From Ascaphus truei (Eukaryota; Chordata; Amphibia; Anura; Ascaphidae), in assembly GCA_036426205.1 (NCBI GenBank), contig CM071571.1, positions 113,263,208-113,327,207 on the forward strand: DNA of 64,000 nt, written 5' to 3'. The notes beneath the pieces are model-generated. The model saw nothing but the letters and a program-made list of their open reading frames with translations. It ran no database searches and was not told the origin of the DNA. The position numbers were made by a program, and so were the translations under genes. This document shows, piece by piece, positions 57,301 through 64,000 of the stretch (the stretch's first letter is position 1; each line of letters starts with the position of its first letter).

Positions 57301-59441
57301 AATGTATCCAGATAGTATAGCAAATCTTACCTTTTCCAATATAAATATTCTACATTACAATGCGAAATATTTAAATTCAAGTGATACGTAGCAGAAGCAG
57401 ACAAGAACACACTGTAACTTCCAAATCATTTTATCAAGAAGACTGTCAGTAAAATAAGAAATGCTTGTTTAACATATTTTTCTTGTAACCATATTGATAA
57501 AATTGCTACTGTATGTGTGTTTTAATAATTAAAGAGAACATAATTGTTTAATACAGTCTAAATGTGTAAGTATATTTATATCTATAATTATACATGTATA
57601 TAAACGATATAATGTACATATTTATATTTACAAATGTTCATTCAATGCATTCTTCAAAAAAAATAACTTATCGTGTTTTATTTAGTATTTAATGAGATAC
57701 TTATGTCTGTATTGTTTGTGCTAATCACATTGAATAACTTTGAAACGTTCAATGAACAGTCAATCTTTAACATACTTGCTATAGGTTTATTATTATTTCT
57801 TTATTTTCTTTTTGGGAACTGAAAGGGTTAAGTAAGTGTGAGACAGTTTTGTTCCAGGAGTAAAAGGATTTAAGAAATAATGTTTAAATGTCTAGTGATG
57901 CATGTTTTCTAATTGTTTATAACTTTAATCTGGTAGCAAAAACGTATACATGTGCCTTGGAACCTGGCCAGAATAGGAAACAAAATACACTATCATTCAG
58001 ATGGCTATCAAAGTAGTCCTCTTCTTTGACTTCTGAGGTAAAAAGCTGACAGCATTTGCTTTGGAATTATGTAAACACTTGCAAAATCAGTGATTTATCT
58101 TCGTTTGGGCTGAGGATGGCAGCTTCAGCCCTAAATAGGAACAATAAACAGAAAGGGAATGAACAGTCACTTTCACATATGACATATCATAAGTGGATTG
58201 GACTTGAGGTTAAGTTGTTTAACAGGGTTCTTAAGAGTAGTCTGAGTGGCAAACACATTTACTCAGAAACTGAAACCTCTGCTAGTTTACTGCACTTAAA
58301 ATAGCTGCAGAAATCTTGCATCACTTGGCTCCAACATTCATCAGAAAATAATCAATATTATTTCTGTTTTATTTTCTCTTATATTTCATATTTCTTATGT
58401 CTGAATATTCATGTTTAAATCAACTGTTACAGAATGTTATTTATTTGGGACTGTAGTGTGTTGTCCCTCTGTTTTCTTGTTTTTAAAATAGGAATTGTAA
58501 ATGGCAATCGATAAGTACTAAAATAAAGTATGTGGGTTTCCTCCAGGATAAATTCATCATCATGTTTTTTCTCACTGAATTTTTTTAATGAATGGAACAT
58601 TCTGCTTTATGGAGCTAACAAATACATTTTTGAATCCTTAACAGCTAGGGATTTGCTTATTTTATATCTGTGTATGAAGATTTCAGATGGAGGAGAACAT
58701 TTTTTTTGCCAGGTTAAGCTTTTTCTAACAGTGCCTTATATCTATTGAAATATTTAAATGACATCTCTTGTGACTTTTTCCTCCTCTTCGTGTAGTTGCC
58801 TAAAATGATGCCTAAAATGATGTATTTTTAGATACAAATTCAGTTACATTGACAAAATGTTCAAGAAACCAGGTTCTATCAGCCCTATAAGGCTCCCTGC
58901 TATCCTTAACATCAGTTACTTTTGTCCTACTGGTCAAAGGGGTCAGTTATCTCTTCACAGGTTTTCTGCAAATTAGGTTGCCGTCTTGCCTCCTGTGGTA
59001 GCCTCCTCCTACCAACTCAGATTGGGAATTTATTGCTGCAGCAATGGAGATTTGCCTGTAGTTCCCTAGTGCCACAATATGTTAATTTATCCCAGTGGAC
59101 AAAAAACAGGTGTAGGGTTACGTGTGGGTTAAAGCTTTGTGGTAAGAATGATGCCCCCTGCAGTTGTGGTATTAAGTGGAAATCTATGCCCGCCATCTTG
59201 CCTAAAAAGATTTTTGCTGTTATAATTTTATGCTATGGCAGTCTGGCGTGTGAGGTCCACAGATAGGGAAACATACCACACTTTTTCACCTAGTATTATA
59301 AAGGTATAGTATGCCTTCTATGATTTAAATTATGTATATGATCTATTTAGATTCTCAGTGGAGAGTCATCATGCTACTAAATATTGGAGCAAGATATGCA
59401 ATGCTCTTCTTGGATAAAATGTGTGTTTAAGCAACAGGTAA
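54346..59441. other. 5 kb non-coding stretch, no gene recognised
   Basis: AT-rich with no recognisable exon, RNA gene or transposon border. An open frame of 114 codons at 58922-59266 (Cys-rich, several CxC) lies in a GC-richer patch and has no family I can name; it may be part of an unrecognised repeat. A G/C run 'ctccccccccat' occurs near 57160. Confidence 0.4.
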
Positions 59442-59530
59442 GTACAGGTAAACGAGGTTTACCTGTACCTTGTTTTGTTCCCTTTTAGGCTCTACAGGTC
59501 AGAAAAAGTGTTTTTAACTTTTTCTGACCT
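59442..59530. repeat. Two adjacent perfect hairpins
   Basis: Hairpin 1: gtacaggtaaac, loop gag, gtttacctgtac (12 bp arms). Hairpin 2: aggtcagaaaaagt, loop of 7, acttttttctgacct-like arm (14 bp arms, 59496-59530). Neither ends in a T run. Confidence 0.8.
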
Positions 59531-60089
59531 TCATTGTTCTGACCTTGGATTGGATCTGTTGCATGAGTCTTCTATGTGTAGGCTATAAAATACTTAATCT
59601 GGTAGATTATCTGATTGGTGGATTATAATGGTGATATGACCTCAGGGTAACAGGGTTGGTCCCTCTAGGATGCTTCATGGATGTCTATTTTCAGTCTGCT
59701 CAACCAGGCACCGTACTAGTCACGGGAACGTTGGTGATCCTGGACCTGCCACCCTCTTCAGACACAGAAGCTGATGCAGGATCTTCTTCCATGTGGTCAG
59801 CCATGCAAGCCCGAGGATGGAGTTTGACTTAACTAGACCAAACCGGAAGTGTGGGTTTGCGTCCAGAAGTAGCATCTGAGCATGTGCAGAACAAACTGGA
59901 AGTATGTATTAGAGAAATGGCAACAGACCACCCCCTCTTGGCGGTTGGATAAGCCAGGACATCAGCCAATTACAGACCCAGGATCCGGCCAAGCCTTTGA
60001 TCAGGTGCTTTTAAGGCAGACAGGATCACTTTCCCTCCAGATGATAGGAGTATAGATCAGAGTGCTGCTCCCGGGGTCTAGATTTTCTG

Positions 60090-62640
60090 AAGTTATAACT
60101 ACTAAACCCAGAAAAGCTGTAGCTAAAACTAAGCACTGCTGTGCAGTTTGTGCTGTTTGTGATGGAAAATGGTCCCATAATTATTTTAAGAAAGCATGTC
60201 CTGATTATACAGTATAAAGAATTTTTCTTCTGACGAAACTCCGGCACAGATTAATTATTTTTTTTACAGCTTTAAAAGCTCAATTATGGAGACAGCCAAG
60301 AATGGAGCAAATAGGGTTTCCTGGAATATTCCAGGTACCCCTCAATGCATTCAGAGAAAAAAGAGGAGGTTTTTGCTTCAGATTGAGAGGATTCCTCATC
60401 TAAAGAAGAGTGAGAAAGTAGGCAAGTGTATGACAATTTGAATGTCAACACCTTGCATAAGGTCATTAAGAGTATGCATCAGACAATTAATATAGAAAGA
60501 CGTCTGAGAAGATCTCAAGACACATTGTGTATTTATGGGATCACAAAAGAAAGCCAGTTTGTTCTCATTTCATCAGGTTGTAAACAATAACATTCATAAT
60601 GAATGGTAACATCCAAATAAGAGATATTTCACATCTAAGAGGTTTTCTAAAATGGATCAATTTGCTATGCATGATACACAGCAGTTGGCTAACCAATCCC
60701 CCACCCCTACCCAATGCTCTTCTGTGCAAGATCACATGGATCACAGAGTAGATGGGACTCTGAAGATACAGTATTCTACTGTTGGAGCAGTTTGCAAACC
60801 GATAGTTGCGAAGGGCTGCATGTCTAGAACCTTGAAGATTTGGCTCAGCAACAGCTAGAAGCAAGAATCTGCAGGCAAAGGCTCCTGAAAGATTTGAACC
60901 CTATAAGGGAAGCAGTAGATTTCCTATCAAATGCCTTGTTTGATTCTGTATGATTTATGGCCAGATCTATAGCACGATCCGTGTCAGTCAGAAGATCCCT
61001 ACGGCTTAAAACATAAGCTTATAAACTTATTCGAAGCTTGAAAACATCTTATCAATAGCTTCAGGAAGTAAAGAGTTTTCTTGCATCAGGAGAAATGACA
61101 GAGAACAAGAAGACATTTTCGTCAGGGCAGTCAGTCCTTTCACGATGCCAGATCTTACAGGCCAGGAAGAGGATATCACAGACAAGAGTTTCAGCCAGCC
61201 CGTAAAATCCAGGGGCGGGAAAGAGTCAACCCGGCTGTAGCCGAATGTTTACTAAGCCTTCCTTCTAAAATATGATGGACTCTGTCCCTGACAATATCTC
61301 TGATAGGAGGAAGAATATGTGGTCAAGGAGGCATGGGTCAAGACAACATAGGACTCATTGATTCTAGAGAACAAGTGGCTAAACTATGGGGGTTTATGCC
61401 CAGGAGTAGACCTGAAATATATCAATTTCTGAAGGTGAGACCATTCAAAATCGAGTCACTGAGGTCTGTACAAAATATACTCAAGGTAGGGAATGTATTA
61501 GCAGCAGTTGTTCTAAAGGATGCTACCTGGATTTCCCTATCATGTCAACCCACCAGACATTCTTGAAATTCTGCGTGGAAGTTCGACATTATCAGTTTTC
61601 AGCTCTTCCCTTCAGGCTACAGAGATTTGTACAACCTGTGCTGCAAAGGTTAATGGTATCCATATAACAAATGTGGTTCTCCGCTAGGGACACTCCAATG
61701 AATAATAAATATCTTTGTGTCAGCATCCCTTGCCAGGGTCTAGGGGACTTGTACCTATTGCTCACGGGCACACAATAAACAGTAGAAATAATGTCCCACA
61801 TTTTAAGCTGACATGAAATATACGGAAACAGGAACAACTCACTGTGTAAGTTCCTTGATCCTCCAGTGTGTTCCAAATCGTGGGTCCCAAGCGGCGTGCT
61901 GATCCGCCCAACAAGGTGAACAAATAGAGAGGGAAAAAAGGCAGAGCACTGCCAGAAAAATGGAGGAGGCCCACGTATGAAAATTTCTCGAAACGCGTAA
62001 GTGCGTTGCATTGTTGCTTACAGAGGGGTCAGTCATGATCCACTCATTGAATAAATAATTTTTATTTTCATACGTGGGCCTCCTCTGTTTTTCTGGCAGT
62101 GCTCTGCCTTTTTTTCCCACCTCTGTTTGTCCATCCTTCATGCTAGCTACAGTCCCAAAACCCTTCACAAACGTTCTCGGTTCTAATCGCTCATCTCTGG
62201 AAAGAGGGCATCCTTGTGATACCCTATTTGGACGATCTCTTAATCAGATCTCACACCTACCTATGTAGGCACAGACACACAGAGATTGTGACAGCTACTT
62301 TCTATCATCATGGATGGATAATAAATATGGGGAAAAGCTTGCTAGTTCCCTGAGAAACATTTGTTTTTATTGGGATGGAATTCAGCACAAGCGTGTGAGA
62401 ATGTTTTTAACTCGAGAAAAAGCTCTCCAGATCAGTGCAGCAGCTAAACAGGTCAGGCTGTCCATGGTTATTTTCTGCAGTGCACTGTACAAGGCTTTTA
62501 GCCATTTTTACCTCAACCTTAGAAGTGGTATCATGAGCACAATGGCATCTAAGGCCTTTTCAAATCATTTTTGTATTACTACCAAACATTTCATCTCTCA
62601 CATCTGGTCAAAGAAAGCCTGAGACGATAGAAAGACCTTC
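60090..62640 (+). mobile_element. DIRS-like retroelement, remnant 2
   Basis: Gag-like start with a Cys motif (HCCAVCAVCDGKWSHNYF, then KKACPDY near 60130-60210), a later gag part with ARSIARSVSVRRSLRLKT, and an Arg/Gly-rich end (SYRPGRGYHRQEFQPARK near 61150). RT follows: VRPFKIESLRSVQNILKVGN, VLAAVVLKDAT (motif A, usual Asp lost, near 61500), VRHYQFSALPFRL near 61600, then after an insertion PKPFTNVL, WKEGILVIPYLDDLLI (catalytic, 62205-62250) and a FIGMEF...REKALQIS segment to about 62470. Multiple stops. Same family and orientation as the copy at 25.8-29.8 kb. No recombinase found. Confidence 0.78.
61616..62152. mobile_element. PLE-like 530 bp insertion with a 54 bp-arm hairpin, in the DIRS RT
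   Basis: The RT is interrupted between SALPFRL and PKPFTNVL, and gctacag occurs at both borders (61616-61622 and 62146-62152), a 7 bp target duplication. Inside, 61931-61984 and 62064-62118 are near-perfect inverted arms ('ggcagagcactgccagaaaa', 'ggcccacgtatgaaaat'). The loop starts with 'ctcgaaacgcgt', reminiscent of the 3' half of the hammerhead-like motif, but the 5' half is missing. Confidence 0.65.
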
Positions 62641-63530
62641 TAAATCTGACAAAGGGAAACAAATGGAAGATAGTAAAGGGAAATATAGTATATACAAATG
62701 CCAGAAAACAAGGCAGGGAAGTGCTTTTGCAGGTAGCCTATGCTCAAAGACACTGTTCATCAGGAGGGGGGATTATTTCCATAAATATCTTGTATATGTA
62801 GGCATACTCTATAGAGTATATACAGTATACCATGCAGTATTGCATTGTACTCATCTCTTAGAATGGCGACATAAAAGAAGCTTACAACGGATAATAGAGA
62901 TTGAAAGGATTAAGTTATAGGCAGAGAAACATACCGACTTTAAAAGCAATTCATATATCAGGGAAGTCGAATACCTCTGCAAACTTCGTAAGTTGTAATC
63001 AAATCCATCCTGGTCTTTAAAGAGGGAGATCTTCAATAAAATACTGATCAGGCAGGGTTTGCCAGAAAACGGTCTCCTGGCAACCGCAGCAACATGAACC
63101 TACCAGTGTTCTATTCCCGGCTCAGAGACAAGAAGGAATCTTAAGCACAAAATAAGAAAGTAAATTCCATAAGATGAGATTCACAGAAACTCCATAGCGG
63201 GGCACTCTGTGTAGGTGAAAGTACAAAAATTATTACGTAATAACCATTGATGAAACACAAGAAAAAGTAATAAAAACACTAAAAAACATAAATAGACCAT
63301 CTCCAGAAAACTAAAGTCACACTAATTATGTAATCAGCAGTCAGCTAAGAGGTACCCTGTTATGATATAGTAATCCGATACCATATAAAATACAAAGCAC
63401 GTAAGAAATACTAAAGGTATAGGGTGACCAGATTTTGAAAATGAAAAACCGGGACACATTTTTTTTTTTTACATAACAGTTTATTTATTGTAGTACACTT
63501 ATACTTTACTACCATAGTCCTTGTTACGGT
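62641..63530. other. Non-coding, possible transposon end
   Basis: Nothing coding was recognised. At 63420 'agggtgaccagattttgaaa' followed by 'ccgggaca' resembles the terminus of some hAT-type elements, but no opposite end was found. Confidence 0.3.
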
Positions 63531-63531
63531 G

Positions 63532-63566
63532 TTGTGTGTGGTGTGTGTGTGTGTGTGTGTGGTGTG

Positions 63567-63630
<64 letters not shown>
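63532..63630. repeat. (GT)n microsatellite, about 100 bp
   Basis: GT dinucleotides with two short interruptions. His/Thr-rich frames on the other strand are repeat artefacts. Confidence 0.97.
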
Positions 63631-63631
<1 letters not shown>

Positions 63632-63894
63632 GGATGACCTCACTAATCGAACAAAAAAAAAAGCCAGATCTGAATGACTTCTGAACCCATTAACCAGTGT
63701 AAGGATGCCCCTCTTGATTTCCAAAGCAGCAATCCCGCCTGGGATCTTACCTGATCCGCAGACCCTCAAGGTACTATACTGGAGAGGAGTTGTTCCCTAC
63801 CTGTCTTCCGATGTCTCCCGCGTAAAACTTGAGTCAGATCTGGAAGAAAACAGGATAGGTTACTTCGGTGTAGGTATACGGGAGTTAAGATAAG

Positions 63895-64000
63895 ACATAG
63901 AGGGTGAGGGAGATGGGGAGGGTGAGGGAGACGGGGATGGTGAGGGAGGTGGGGAGGGTGAGGGAGGCGGGGAGGGTGAGGGAGGCGGGGAGGGTGAGGG
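63895..64000. repeat. GA/GC-rich minisatellite running off the window
   Basis: Units of about 18 bp of the form ggtgagggaggcggggag, at least five copies with small changes, continuing past the last base. Confidence 0.92.

Noticed and set aside
58922..59266. Open frame of 114 codons, Cys-rich
   Set aside because: No splice context, no recognisable domain; more likely an unidentified repeat. Not called as a gene.
63524..63769. His/Thr dipeptide frame on the minus strand
   Set aside because: Translation of the (GT)n microsatellite.
1..64000. CRISPR arrays, operons, bacterial promoters, ribosome binding sites
   Set aside because: Spliced gene structure and the transposon content show this is vertebrate nuclear DNA; regularly spaced repeats here are minisatellites without unique spacers.

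Overview
This window looks like nuclear DNA from an amphibian, most likely a frog. It is AT-rich and intron-dominated. Its mobile elements are the mix typical of large amphibian genomes: Penelope-like elements with a GIY-YIG endonuclease, DIRS-type and CR1-type retroelements, solo LTRs, and hAT, Harbinger and Tc1/mariner/pogo MITEs. The species cannot be fixed from the sequence alone.

The only host gene I recognise is LRRIQ1 (leucine-rich repeats and IQ motif containing 1), on the plus strand. Nine coding exons can be placed at 8078-8257, 31640-32083, 35900-36101, 39297-39416, 40922-41008, 42118-42245, 44154-44249, 44348-44436 and 48443-48544. Each has AG/GT borders, and the reading phase is preserved across every junction. 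They encode the end of the LRR region, a variable linker, three IQ motifs and the conserved C-terminal half. Upstream LRR exons and the last exon(s) were not found, so the gene runs off the window or has unrecognised ends. The rest of the window is intron or downstream sequence.

Layout. 1-8 kb: a 2.2 kb pogo-like DNA transposon filled with tandem repeats, then a degraded minus-strand Penelope-like element (PLE). 8-31.6 kb is one 23.4 kb intron that acts as a transposon sink. It holds two Neptune-type PLE copies in an inverted pair (11.4-17.6 kb), a CR1 LINE split by a Harbinger MITE (19.1-21.6 kb), several fold-back repeats, and a DIRS-like element (25.8-29.8 kb) broken by a hAT MITE, a solo LTR and a fold-back element. 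A second solo LTR, itself carrying a Harbinger MITE, ends 75 bp before the next exon. 31.6-48.5 kb holds the other eight exons with small MITEs and LINE tails between them. 48.5-64 kb has no recognised exon; it holds a hAT MITE, a second DIRS-like remnant (60.1-62.6 kb) and simple repeats.

The most unusual theme is a short structure of the form YTGANRAA - stem II - GAAA. It resembles a hammerhead ribozyme core and recurs at seven places, mostly in PLE-like or fold-back contexts. All copies share an extra A before stem II, and two arms of one palindrome show a compensatory base-pair change in stem II. Most copies have lost core residues, so catalysis is doubtful, but the fold appears to be retained.
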